DNA from: Rhodocollybia butyracea | Taxonomy: Eukaryota; Basidiomycota; Agaricomycetes; Agaricales; Omphalotaceae | Length of the DNA: 64,000 nucleotides | Direction: 5' to 3' | NCBI GenBank assembly: GCA_015501585.1 | Contig: JADNRY010000094.1 | Span: 124,001 to 188,000, forward strand | Shown here: positions 35,250 to 46,474 of the stretch, piece after piece | Numbering within the stretch: the first letter of the stretch is position 1 | Layout: the number at the start of each line of letters is the position of its first letter | Program-made: the position numbers and the translations under genes | The notes under the pieces: model-generated | The model's database searches: none | The model's input: only the letters and a program-made list of their open reading frames with translations | Told to the model about the DNA's origin: nothing

Positions 35250-36810
35250 CAGCTTTTCTGAATCCTCATATACATGATACATCTACTTAGGCTACAGCTT
35301 CAAGACCGAAACTTTGACGAGTATGATATCTGTTTGCATATGCACTGTATGCTTCTATCTTGCTTCTATCGCTATGAACAATGCGATCGTAGGAGGCCAT
35401 AGAGAAGGAAATAAGCATCATAAAAAAACTGGTCAGGAGGTCCCTGTACTCGTATGTTCCAGTCCTCACGCCGACACTGTGCTGCAAAGAGGCGAAGGTC
35501 ATTTAGTTGGTGCATATTTAGCAATGGAAGTGGTGGTGACGTACTGAGTCAAGGCTGTCGTAAAGGCTCGTTCTTCAAGGTGTTCAGGTAACTCCAAGTA
35601 ATGCTATAGCGATTCACCGGAGCACGCCCGCGATTCGAGCAACGCTTCAACCTGTCACATGGTGTAGCAGATCGAAAGCTGTCCTTCGTTTCCCGTAGAC
35701 GAGAGCCTGTAGTAACCGTTGTCGTAGTACGTAGACTTTGGTAGGACAACGTGTAGAACTCAAACTTTGATGGACGTCGTCATGGCTCGTCATGGATGCA
35801 AATCAAGAGACGATTCGCATTGGCCGACATGGTTAATCAAAGTGACGACTTCGCGATGAGCCAACTTCAGATGTGACTTCTGGTTGTACCGGCAGCCTGT
35901 CTTCTAGTACGGGTTAAGCGTCGTGAAGCGGCAAGGCGTTAAAATTGAGTGTTGGTTTAGAAATGAGGGATAACATCCAAATGTTCTCCTCGGTGCTACT
36001 GTTTGTAGTCATAGGTAATAGAAATCCCCATCTGAGTTATGAGTCGGAGTGAGAACAGCGAGTTTAGGCAACCAAGCAACTCAAGCAATCTGAGCTGGCT
36101 CGAAAGGAATACACTCCGGGTTTGGGGAAAACTGGAGTCGAATCTCTCCAAGCTTCGCAAGCCCAACAAACGGACGGAGGTGTTTCATCGCAGAAGGAAA
36201 GGTAAAATAATCTCCATATGACTACCGGAAATAATAAGTACATCGAGTGATGAGGGAGATGTGCGGTTGGAAGCCTTTGGAAGCGGAGGGAGAGCACAAC
36301 GGTGGAGCAGGGTGGGGCGAGTCAAATATTTATGCGGAGCGAGTCAAACACACCAGAGTTATACACCGCCCGAAAGGGACGTTGAAACTTGAGCAAAGCT
36401 GATCAGATGACAAATGCTGCTTACTTTGGAAGTAATGGCGCTCCATCGTGCGCCCTTGCCCACAGCTTCGATGGGCCTATCTGGCCTATATGTCTCTCCG
36501 AAACCTCCTTTAATGCGTGGATCTCAGAGTCACAGATCGAGACAAGGGGAAAGGGTCCACTGCACAGCTTTCTTGGGTCCCTGAATGATTTTTGAGCGAT
36601 TTTGGGTGAGTTCCAGGCGCATCAAATAACTAATCACTATACAGCCTCTGGAGTCTGGGGGAGTCTGCACGCTCTACAGCTGAGGCTATGTCACTACAGG
36701 TTCGAAGATGATAAAAGCTGGGGTCCCCATACATGTCGTCTTCACCTGTCTAATACAGCTTGCTGGTCGATCTGTCATCCTTGTAATATCACTCTTCACA
36801 AGTCTCGAAA
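35250..36810. other. Leader of duplication unit 2, no gene
   Basis: Most of it aligns with the upstream region of copy 1 (see the segmental duplication). Small open frames (for example 36039-36221) are by-products. GATAAAAG at 36,709 is a possible TATA element for the gene at 36811. Confidence 0.55.
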
Positions 36811-38143
36811 ATGCACTTTGCAGTTCTTTCCGTTACTACACTTATAGTTAGCTCTATACTTGCTGTATGCCCTCTGCCTATGAATCCAGAACCGGCTAGG
36901 TTTTCAAGCCAACTGGAGCTACCGCCTGTAAGTGTTTGCTACTGTGTAACTGTACTATATCTAATACTTACAGGTTACCAGAATGATAACATAGTCACTC
37001 TGACCTTCCTTGATGTCATAACAGGTAAAGTCAAGAGTGGCACGCTGGGTCTGAAATATGGGAGTAAGGCGGAATTGAAATTCAGGAATGCGGTCAAAAA
37101 CACCTTACATATGCCAAAGGGCGTACAGTTTAAATACCTGGGCTCGGACGAATTGTATGAGTGGGAGGAAGGCTTTTTCTATTTCGAATTACGGTGGAAA
37201 CGCTGTCAGCCATGTTTCGGGTGGATAAAAGAAAGTGGTGAGTACCTGCTCCCAGATCTAGCTTTAACTGTCTTTCTCATATACGCTTTGGTAGCTTCCG
37301 TTCGTCCCAACGATAACTATGTCGTTCGAAATCAAAAAAATTATTATATTGGCATTAGCAAGGGCATGCCAGGCCCGAACCAGTTTAAAGACGTGGGTGG
37401 TTGCATTGGGGTCAATCCACCAAGAGCCCGCGAACGAGGGCGGGCACAAGAAGAATGGGTTACCTTAAGGGATAAGGCACGCTTGATCTTTACAAGAGGC
37501 TTTCAGAGGCCACTGCCGCCAATGCGACTACTGCCACCTGTAAGTGTTTGCTCTTGGGTAATCATATTACTACCGATGCTCATATATTGCCAGGGGAGAC
37601 CAATCCTGACCTTCATTAATGGTCGAACAGGTCAACCCAAGTCACTCGAACCAACTCAATTCAGACCATCACAGGTTCGATCTGCCATCACTAGAACGAT
37701 TTCTGCAGTCTTGGGGGTAGACGAACAAATCCATTACATCGGTCTATGGGATCCTCAAGGGAAACGGCGTTGGCTTTATTTCACACTGATTGGAGGGCCC
37801 GACTGTACTATTATTAAACCATGTTTTGGGTGGCTGGCGAAAGGCGGTGAGCACTTGCTTTTGGATCCAGTATTACTTGTGTTCATCATATATGGTTTGG
37901 TGCTTAGGTAATGTACCTCTTGACAGGCCCTACCAGTTTCCTCAAGGGTTTGACCAAACATATCTGGCCATTAGCTTTGGCAGGCCAGGTGACGTGTTTA
38001 TAGCCTTTAAGGCGTATCCTCTTTTAAGGGACGGGACGGCAACTGTAGTTCCATCGAGTTCCGGATGGCCGTGGATTGCGAAGGAGTTTGCTGATCATTT
38101 CGGGACGGACATTGATCCTGACTTGGTTATTCAGTCCAGGTAA
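36811..38143 (+). CDS. Secreted two-module PCFGW protein, copy 2
   Basis: Exons 36811-36927, 36982-37237, 37295-37539, 37594-37846 and 37908-38143 give 368 residues with every phase matching copy 1. Signal peptide MHFAVLSVTTLIVSSILA. Module 1: VTLTFLDVITGKVK, CQPCFGWIKESG, YYIGISKGMPGPNQF, CIGVNPP, EW..LRDKARLIF. Module 2: PILTFINGRTGQPK, CTIIKPCFGWLAKGG, YLAISFGRPGDVF, AYPLLRDG, WIAKEFADHF. The introns at 36,928, 37,540 and others read through as open frame, so an unspliced reading wrongly gives one long ORF to 37911; comparison with copy 1 and the lost PCFGW spacing show they are introns. No lesion. The Thr tract of copy 1 is missing here. Function unknown. Confidence 0.8.
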
Positions 38144-38324
38144 ATCTTATGCTTTCAGTGAGGGTTGCAGAAGGGGTTGCGAGGCTGGAAGGTATACAAA
38201 TGTTAATAATTATGCCATAGTCGTTCTCATTATCATTGTACATCCTCCTTATTTACACAATCCAGCACAAACAAACTGCCAAAAAAACCACTTAAGATTC
38301 TGACTGTCACACCGCATAAATTTC

Positions 38325-38488
38325 CACTTCAGCCTGACCAAAGTAGGCTGCGAAATACAACCTTTCATCAGCTTGCTGAAAGATGTTCTTTCAATGCCAG
38401 ATCATCCAATCAAAACTGAATGAAAGGACATAATTCGAGCCGTCTTCGAAACATAATTTCGCGGCCTACTTCAGCTTGACTGAAGTAG
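38325..38488. repeat. Small inverted-repeat element (MITE relic)
   Basis: CACTTCAGCCTGACC then AAGTAGGCTGCGAAAT (about 38,326-38,357) is mirrored by ATTTCGCGGCCTACTTCAG and TTGACTGAAGTAG (about 38,456-38,488). The loop of about 100 bp is unique. Target duplication not clear. Confidence 0.6.
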
Positions 38489-38627
38489 AACAATAAGTGT
38501 GGTGCTTGAAGCTTGCAGAGTCGTGGGACGTCTGACGTTTAGCGTTTACCAATGTCTCAGTTCTTGGTTGCACTTGAACTATTTCCCTCACAAGCAATCG
38601 TTCTCGCTGACATATTCTGAGCATACA

Positions 38628-39871
38628 ATGTCCTCTCCGAGTCAACAACCCCAGCCAACCGTTAATCAAGAAACCAACCCGCAAATGTTTGCTTCCTGTC
38701 GTGTCCAATCCTTTTCATCCCATACTCATTCTATACCGCGTACTCTGAACAAATAGGTCTCTCTTCGAACTCAAGCGCTTAAAGTGCTACAAAAGGTGAG
38801 CTAGTACAACCCTATGATTCCAGTCTTGACTCACTGGCAATCTCATTTTTCAACCCCCCTATTTCGCCCCTATATTTCAAACCGCTGAAACCCTCTTCTG
38901 CTTTCGCTTTCCAGCGAAGAACCCCTCCACATCCTTATCCAAACCACTGACTCATGAGAGGACCTAGAAAAAGCTCCGGGACGTCCAACGTTCAGTCCGG
39001 TACGCTAGTTATCCTACTCTTGTTAACCAAGTTTCTTGCTCACTCCCTTTTGACTCTGTTTTAATATCTATATAGCATAGGACTGGACTCCGCCAAGAAC
39101 GAAGCGATTGTGAAATATATGCCTGGCAGGCCACATGCGATGGCGTTTGCGGAGCTCACAGGAACGATTATCGGGGACTTGATGATTGCTAATGGGGAGG
39201 GGTTGAGTAGGTCTATTGTTACTTGGGGTGCCGCTGGCGGGTATTTCGTGTACGAGTCTCCTTTTTAAAGTAGGAGCCTGCTTCGGTGGGCTGAATTATC
39301 CAATTTTGTTATAGGTGTGGAATTGACTTCGCAGCGGTGTAAACAGCCTGATGCTTCGTTCTATAGTAGGCATAGAGGTCTGGGTCCTAGAGCGAAACCG
39401 ACTGTGGTTTTTGAAGGCGGGTTCCTGAGATGTATGGGATGCTTAAGATGGATATGGAGTGGTGGCTTGAAAATGGAGATGTGAGTTTCCGTTCGTTCCC
39501 ATCTAAACTGCGATTTCTTAATTGATTGACTGTTTGGACGATAGGTGAATCTTGTTATACTCGTTGTTATCCAGAGAAAACAGCCTCAAATGGTAAGCGT
39601 TGAGTTGTGAGAAGCGCCGCCTCGAGCGGAGAACGAAGACGAGAACGTGGATGCAAATAGTAGCCAAGCCACTCGGAAACGACTCCAGGCCGTACAAAGG
39701 GGCCAAAGAGTTGACTATTACCGTCCCATCCCCGGGTCTGGGGTTGCTGAATCGCAAAACGTAGAGCCGTTGCATATCCGGTATACGGATTTCGACATTG
39801 CTGGTCTTCAGGGGGAGCTGGTTCTCCCGATGGAGGCGTCGACGGAGGCTATGTGGTGGTCTATGGAATAA
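38628..39871 (+). pseudogene. Uma2-like (PD-(D/E)XK) nuclease-family pseudogene, copy 1
   Basis: Reading exon by exon: MSSPSQQPQPTVNQETNPQ, an exon with LHILIQTTDS, then SAKNEAIVKYMPGRPHAM with AELTGTIIGDLM, then VELTSQRCKQPDASF and KPTVVFE.GF, then WWLENGD and VNLVILVVIQRKQPQM, and a C-terminal IRYTDFDIAGLQGELVLP. The PDASF...E.GF...WWLEN...NLVILVVI order resembles the Uma2 (DUF820) PD-(D/E)XK fold that is spread through mushroom genomes. It is broken: a TGA replaces TGG in TDS-WEDLEKLRD, an extra A shifts that exon, one base is missing after VVFEGGF, and a TGA replaces the TGG of VELWE. The other copy keeps these Trp codons. The family call is by motif order only. Confidence 0.6.
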
Positions 39872-40110
39872 TGAAATATGTACTTGTTCAGGACTTCGTT
39901 TACATGCGCGCGGATGAGGCAGATTTTAGGATGGGATCAGTCGTGGGCGTACATATCTAGTCATCGACAGGCGTTTAATGTATCAATTATACATCGGCGA
40001 AAGCTAAGCTACACTAGGGCAATCCAAATAAAACATCAAAAGTAAAATATAGAGTACTCTGACAAACGAACAAACGGTGGTAGTGACATGGAGAGAACAA
40101 CCACTTTGGA

Positions 40111-41038
40111 TCATTTTCGAAAGCCTGATGTGAATTGGGGCAGTTCCATCTTGGTATCAACGACTTTTGGTGGGATAAGCCCTGGGATAGCGTATATCAC
40201 AGCGCAGAGCCACTCGGGAAGAGCGATGAGAGGGTACCAGAAATGTTCGTTGTTGGTTTTAGCGAGGTCGTTGATAGTGGCGACTGAGAATATTTCATGG
40301 ATGAGCAACAGAACCATGATGACACCGAATAGGAGCAAGATGTGATGCGCACATAGGCCAGATGATTGAGAGTTTTCTAGAGGGTCTTTATCTGAATGAA
40401 GAGTTAGATCTGAGGAATATGGAGGAAGGAAAGAGGAGCCTGTGTACTTTGATGTTCAGCTCTGATGAGAACCAGGGTTTGTAACCCTGGGAAGATAGTG
40501 AGGACCAAGAATATGATTGCACTGGCTTTGCGCAAATCGATTCCAGTGCTGCTTGTTGGGTTCGAGGAAGTGATGTCAATACCAGCGATACCCAAAGCCA
40601 CAGGGATTATGAGGGCAATACAGATAAGACGGTGGTTTTGAGCGAAGCATAGGATGTTACTGATGATGGGGATAGGACGGTCAATGTTGTCGCATAGTTC
40701 GAGTCGGTCCACGACGAGTGTATACACAGAATATAGCAGGCCAAAGAAACCAACTGAGAACAGGACTTCTGCAGCAATGAAGACACCCTCGTTTTCTCCA
40801 ACACTTGTGTGTGACTCCTATTGATACAGCGGCAGAATGAACACTGTAACTCGAACAAGATATATGTTACTATTAGAGTTAGAACTGGCTTCAAAAGCAG
40901 CCAGCATACTGAGACAGAACAAATTCATTGTCAGTAATCAACACTCTTTGTTGTTCATGTATAATCTTGAACAAAGAGGGCTGCAGCTGGGATAGACTCC
41001 CAGCCGAAGAGTTCAAGAAAGTCGACTGCGAAAGTCAT
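40111..41038 (-). pseudogene. P-family membrane protein, broken copy P1
   Basis: Compared with the intact P2 (56363-57321), P1 has lost about 40 bp within the first membrane segment (after SIPAAA) and carries insertions nearby. The first intron's acceptor is changed from CTAG to CTTG. A one-base deletion in the exon that follows gives a TAG before a compensating 4-base gain. The later part is well kept (VVDRLELCDNIDRPIP, IPVALGIAGIDITSSNP, NNEHFWYPLIALPEWLCAVI, GLIPPKVV). So this is a pseudogene, although most of exons 2 and 3 is still readable. Confidence 0.8.
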
Positions 41039-41433
41039 CTAGTAGTAGTGAAAGGGGAAGAGAAACAAAGACGAAATGTTTAATTGTGTGGCGGTGTTCT
41101 CATCTTGATGGCCCAAAGATGGTTGTGCCGAGCTCCGGCTGCACCAGATCTTCAACCGTAGGTACGTAAAGCGGAAAGCGAGCTCCCATAAAACGATGAC
41201 AGGGTGTACTAGTCATTCTTACGGTGAATCAGCATGTATAAATGATGACTCAGAATTCTATCCAATTGCACTTGTCTAGCAATCCCGTACCACCACTGGC
41301 TCATAGTCAGGTCTTGAGTCAGGTACTAGTTGAACATCATCAGGAAAAAGTCCTAAAACCCAGGCTCCCCAGAGACACCCCCCCAATCCTAGGCAACCTG
41401 AGGCGGCCTGGGATACCCAGGGCTCCCCTGGGG

Positions 41434-42068
41434 TAGAGATGTCCATGAGTCCAAGTCTCAACAAGTACTCGCAGGTAAGATCCGTGGGAAAACTCGCAAG
41501 TATGTGACTCGCGGATCCCAAGACCCGTTTCCCACGGGTCACCAACGGGTCACAAGTCAAGGTTTCCGAGACTTTGCAAGTACTTGTGACTTGTGCAAGG
41601 CATAGTATACATGTATTTTCAGTGCAACTTGAGTAATAATTACAACTTACATTGGTCAATAATATCATACTTACTACTATATAAGTTGTTGAGTGCTGGC
41701 ACACAGATATTAGGTTGTAGACAGCTCACGGCGTTTAGGCGCTTAAATTGGCGCCTAAACACCGTGAGCTGTCTACAACTCAAAACTTAGATGTGAGTAC
41801 ATATTTGCTTCATAACATAGTATGAAATTGTTGTAAACAAGTTAAGTACACGGTTTTGTTAGCATTATATACTGTACAATCAATTTATGCAAGTGAGTAA
41901 TGGTAAATACTTCTGTAACACTTGTTTATTAGATGAATCACAAGTACTTGCGAGCCAGTGACCCGTTTCCCACGAGTCAGCCACGGGTCACAAGTCAGGC
42001 CTTTTAGGCTGCAAGTACTTGCGCTCCGGATCCAAGTATACTTGGATCCGGACTCGTGGACATCTCTA
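41434..42068. mobile_element. hAT-like MITE, copy A, with 8-bp target duplication
   Basis: CCCTGGGG at 41426-41433 and 42069-42076 is a perfect 8-bp duplication. The element starts TAGAGATGTCCATGAGTCC and ends with GGACTCGTGGACATCTCTA. Terminal TAGAG fits the YARNG rule of hAT elements. Sub-terminal motifs recur in both orientations (CAAGTACTTG, CCCGTTTCCCACGGGTCA, GGATCC). The same family occurs at 45825. No transposase. Confidence 0.85.
41715..41778. repeat. 28-bp hairpin inside the MITE
   Basis: TTGTAGACAGCTCACGG and the following 11 bases (41715-41742) pair with 41751-41778; 27 of 28 positions are complementary and the other could be a G-T pair in RNA. The loop is 8 bases. It lies in the middle of MITE copy A and is absent from copy B. 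Confidence 0.8.
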
Positions 42069-42186
42069 CCCTGGGGTTGACCTGGGATGACCTGGGGGAG
42101 CCTGGGTATCCCAGGTTACCTCAGGTTGCCCAGAATTGGGGGGGTGTCTCTGGGGAGCCTGGGCTTTAGGAACTTTTTCCTGATGC

Positions 42187-43548
42187 ATACAATGCCATAC
42201 ACCATAAAACCTGTCACCTGCTGAAGTACTGATCATGACTGACCCGACTTTTTATTTTATTTTATTTAGCAATTCCCTGTTATAAGTATTACAACTGTCA
42301 AACAATTAACACCGTCACTATTAAGTACAGCACTACTAGGGATTTAGTTTGATTTGAGTAACAATAAAGAGCGGTACATGTTGTATTTCTGTTAGGGAAT
42401 ATACTTCCAATATTACAACAGTACATACTCTGGGTCTTGTGGTAGATTAAACGTATTGGATATAAAATAGAACACAATATTACCATAGCACAATAGCAGA
42501 ATAGAGTGAAAAGCACAATATATTCTGTTTGCCCCCTACAGCACTGAGAGAGGGGCAATTGGATGAGGTAGGATATATCTAGCTACTGCTTATATACTGG
42601 TAATGGGGGGGATAGGAAATAAGTACATGTAAGTACATGTCAATAATGAGTGTGAAATACTAACTATGATAGTACTGATATCTTGTGATATCCAACAAGA
42701 TGGCCTGGGAGAACTGGGACTGATGAGGAGCATGTGGGCCAACGCAAATAAAACTGCAAATTGAGGCAAGCAAACCCTTTAGAACTGGCTATTATTGAAC
42801 AGTTAAGTTGAAAATGGATAGGGGCGCACCTAAATCCTGTTGTAAATATCCAGCGCAGGGACTGAAGTGAGCTGTGAGGCTCAAGGGAAAGAAGAGGATT
42901 GGATACTGTAGGTACTGGAAAACCTCATATACTGTATACATTACTAAATATATCTAACAGATTTCGGTACATACTCGGAAGTACCACTAACCGCAGACCG
43001 GATGGGTAATAATTAGTAAGTACAGGCGAAGTTGTATCATATCCGATCGGCAAAATACAACAAATCCTTCCTTCCTTCAATGTCTCTGGGCTAAGTTTGC
43101 AACTACTGAATGCACATCCAGAAGGTACATTTGTGATTATAAATGCACACCAGTAACTTGGCCAAAGGAATGTTTGTGACATGGGTCTATTTTTTGATGT
43201 GGGGCTGTGTTGCGATGTGTTGCTGAACAGCTCTAATGAAATATGTAATATGTTCTGTATAAAGACCTGAAGCTCAGATTGAGTGCTTAGCATTGTGTGA
43301 GCGATAGACTTTGATCCCAATAGAAGGTGACAACCTTATCAGAGGGATTTAAGGGGGGCACACAGACGGAGGCAGAAATGATTGCTGTATTCTAAGTACA
43401 GTACGCAATATATACAGATAAGCAATAACAAATACAGCTAAGTATGGGGCAGCGGGTAACATGACCGGGAGGCAGCTGAGACCCGAAACAACATCTGTCA
43501 GACCGGCAGTCCAACTTCAACACATTGGAGAGACAAAGATAACAGATT
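42187..43548. other. Intergenic, AT-rich, no gene recognised
   Basis: Open frames 42298-42558 and 42925-43320 on the minus strand have no motif. TTTTATTTTATTTTATTT runs near 42,250. It lies downstream of the broken membrane-protein gene. Confidence 0.5.
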
Positions 43549-43604
43549 CTATGAAACACTGATACTTTGGAGTTGAGCAGTTAGATGAAGTGTTTCTACA
43601 ATAG

Positions 43605-44358
43605 GTGAGTGACAAGGTCATGCAACCTAGGCCGGAATGGAAGCGGAGCCGATGTAGGGCCGAAAGGCAAGATCAGAATTGTGGGAAGAATATCCGGAGT
43701 AGACTACAAGGCCGAGGAAAAGGTGGGACTTCAGTGAAGCTATTAGCAACACCCCCAACACACCACCAAGGTTGTCCCAGAAGGAGAGGAAGTAAAGTGC
43801 GAGGAATCGCCGAGATCGGACCGAGGTATAGGCGTGAGAATAGTCCGAGGTATGTCCGAGGTAGGGACCGAGCCGAGTCGGCCGGTATCGGACAGAACAG
43901 CGAGAATAAGGAACAAAGAAAGACTTAAGGAAAGCTTGGAAAAGTGTGCAATAACGGGTTTAGCTTGATTACTCGTGTAACTCGTGATTTTTGGCTGAGG
44001 AACGATAGCACAAAGTACCTAGCTTATATACAAGTGACCTAATTCTTAAATAAAGACAATAAAGTTGGACCGAGGTAATGCCAAGGCCGGAATGAGGTGG
44101 AATCAATACAAATGATAAAACAATAAGCAATAGAGTAGAAAAGGCAAGAGATGAACGTCGGCGCACTGCGGACCGCCGTGGGAAAGTAATGAGTACCGAA
44201 AGAGTCCACCGATATATCGGGCCGAAGGTATGGCCGATAAAGGCGTCGGAAATGTGAGTGCCGAAGTAGGAGTGAATTTGTGAAGTCCAAAGGTATATCG
44301 GAAGGGATAAAATAGAGAATGGAGTTTCATGATGGAAAGGCATGAACATAACAGTGAG
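43605..44358. mobile_element. Solo LTR with 5-bp target duplication, in the last exon of the membrane gene
   Basis: GTGAG at 43605-43609 and 44354-44358 flanks 744 bp (43610-44353) that begins TGACAAGG and ends CATAACA. On the minus strand it begins TGTTATG and ends TTGTCA, so it has the TG..CA form. Rich in GGCCGA and CCGAGG words. No internal retrotransposon region is present; thus a solo LTR left by recombination. Confidence 0.85.
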
Positions 44359-45054
44359 TTGTTTGAGTGGATTAAAATAATTATGGCAATTGGATAAAGT
44401 GCCTGAAGGGTGTCAATGACCAAGGTTCTCCTGGACAATAAAACACAAAGCAGGCTTACTGCTGAAGCAAACCATATACTGTCTCACCAACCCCTGCAAC
44501 CAAGAGAGTGGTTCAATGGTTTCCACTGTTTGTGCTGAGGGATAATATTCCTCCAATCATTGAAAACAATTGTATAGCCAGGAAAACTGCCCCAGATTCC
44601 ACTAAAAAAAGTAGAATTTTTTGAGCACGACTTTTCCTCCAGACTGCCATTTCTTACATTGTTCTGTAATGGGCCCTGAGGGAATAGATGTTAAAACACA
44701 AAAAATGAGCTAATGCTAAACGGTATTACCAAGCTTTCCAGCCAATTAAAGATGTTGCAATCATGTTTACTGCCGTTGAAAAGACTATGACAACAGAGTC
44801 AATAATAGGAGCATGGTCTGCAACCGTCATCCCAAACATCTCCAAATTGTCAAAAATTAGATCTGCAATGTTGAGCCCTGTGTACAAATGGTTCATGAGC
44901 ACAACAAGAATTGCAAACTGCACTAAATGCATACCTATATTGGAAATCATAACTATTGCTAGCACAAATCGGCAAATTTTGTCCTGAGGTAATAAAACCC
45001 AGGATCTCCAGCAGATCACAAGGTCCCCAGCCATCAGCTAAATGCCAAGTAAAT

Positions 45055-45272
45055 TATTAAACGTTGAGCAAGACTGGAGCAAAGGGAACAATGATAGATG
45101 ATTAGTATTTAATGGTACAAATCCTTTTGTACATACCTGGAGTGAAGGGAACAACGATAGGGGCTCACTTCGGCCCAGGATGCTAAGTAATGGGAAAGTA
45201 ATTTAGCTACATTAGTCCATAAGTCCATAATTTGTATAAGTTGTCAAGACTCTACCAAGTCAATCTCTAACA
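45055..45272 (-). repeat. Downstream (3') LTR of the copia element
   Basis: 218 bp; on the minus strand it reads TGTTAGAGATTGAC to CGTTTAATA. Equal in length to the LTR at 51126. Confidence 0.9.
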
Positions 45273-45816
45273 CCCCCCCCTTGACTCGCATCGAGTCTGA
45301 GCCTGCTAATCCATCTCCTGTGGAGTGTCCTGTGAAGTGGTTTGGTGAGAAGATCGGCTTGATTGTCCTGGTTGGAAACGTGGATCACATTAACAAGTAG
45401 TTAAGGTCGGGGCGAGAGCAGGTTGCAAGATACATCATGCATTTCCCTACAACCGCGGTGTAAGGAAATTTGGATGCCTTTTTTCTTTCCTCATCAGATG
45501 TGTCGGGAGAGATAGGAAATAGGCGTGTTCCTGGTACCATCAGGGTGGCAACAGCGTTGCAGTTTTTGTATCTGAACTTGCAAAGGATGGAGAGGGTATA
45601 AGCTTGTTGATCAAGCTTAAAGGTGCGGTGTTCACAATCACATTTGATATTGCATCCCAAGTGCAACAATGGTTTGCCATTGTCGGTGATTTCATAGAGG
45701 GCCCGCAGCTGTGAGACAACAAGATCAGATTCAGTCTTTCCTGTGGAACCAATGAGCATGTCATCCACAGAAGCTGTTAAGATAGTGAGTATGTTGCCTT
45801 GTCTACAAATGTAGAC

Positions 45817-46474
45817 ACTCCAGTTTAAAGATGTCCACGAGTCCGGGTCCAGGTAAACCCAGATCCATTGCACGGGTACCTGTGGGCCTCAAGGGGCTAC
45901 CTGTGACCCGCACGGATCCGCAGGTATCTTGACACAGGTACTTGCAGGTACTTGCGGATCCCAGTGAACACAGGTACTCACAAGTTACTTGTGAGTACCT
46001 GCAAGTATTTAGTACTTACAATAATAATGAAATGGGTACTACATGCAAGGTATGAGTGTGAGACACTCAGTAGGTGCTTAATACATAGAATAGAGCACAA
46101 TGTGGGTAGAGAACAGTGGTCCTTGAGTGATACAAGTCACTGAAGTTAAAGAGGGACTATATTTATCATGATTGTATAGTGTACTACAGTGCATATAGCC
46201 ACTTGTAACTTGCTACATGCTAGGTGGACACATGAGCTGCTCAGACAAAGTCTAGTGCATAGAGGAGAGCATATTCCAGCCCTTATTTGAGCGAAAAAAA
46301 TTTATTCTTGCCCTCCTCACAAATACTTGCAGGTACCTGCAGGTAGCACAAATTTGCTTGGATCAATACCCGTGACCCATACGGATCCGTGGGAAACGGA
46401 AACCTGGATCCGCAGGTAGACATACCCGCGAGTACCTGCGGATAATTCGGACTCGTGGACATCTTTACTCCAGT
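45817..46474. mobile_element. hAT-like MITE, copy B, inside the copia reverse transcriptase
   Basis: ACTCCAGT at 45817-45824 and 46467-46474 flanks 642 bp (45825-46466). Ends TTAAAGATGTCCACGAGTCC and GGACTCGTGGACATCTTT match copy A at 41434. Sub-terminal GGTACCTGCAGGT and ACTTGCAGGTAC words repeat in both orientations. Removing it restores the reading ESNWS|VYICRQ of the host frame. Confidence 0.9.

Larger units (their letters stand above)
32085..38300 (+). repeat. Segmental duplication in direct orientation, two units with paired secreted-protein genes
   Basis: Unit 1 (about 32,085-35,249) and unit 2 (about 35,420-38,143) align over their non-coding leaders as well as their genes. Examples: 32,180-32,290 against 35,455-35,560 (CCTCACGCC, GAAGGTCATTTA), 33,056-33,150 against 35,760-35,850 (GATGCAAATCAAGA, CCGACATGGT) and 33,340-33,480 against 36,075-36,190. 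Unit 1 carries an extra 526-bp element at 32,526-33,051 that unit 2 lacks. Copies differ enough that the event is not recent. Confidence 0.8.
41339..42186. mobile_element. Palindromic C/G-rich element split by a nested MITE
   Basis: The left arm (41,339-41,433: CAGGAAAAAGTCCTAAAACC, then CAGGCTCCCCAGAGACACCC) is mirrored by the right arm (about 42,077-42,186) over about 95 bp. Before the nested MITE at 41434 went in, it was a near-perfect palindrome of about 200 bp. No clear target duplication of its own. It has no coding capacity and could fold into a long hairpin. Confidence 0.7.

Noticed and set aside
36811..37911. A single 366-codon open frame as the gene
   Set aside because: Three introns happen to be open in frame. 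Comparison with the duplicate at 33831, where the same introns contain stops, and the splice signals show a five-exon gene reaching 38143.
44726..45034. A stand-alone 102-aa membrane protein
   Set aside because: It is one exon of the split membrane-protein pseudogene; the exons before the copia element match its paralogue.
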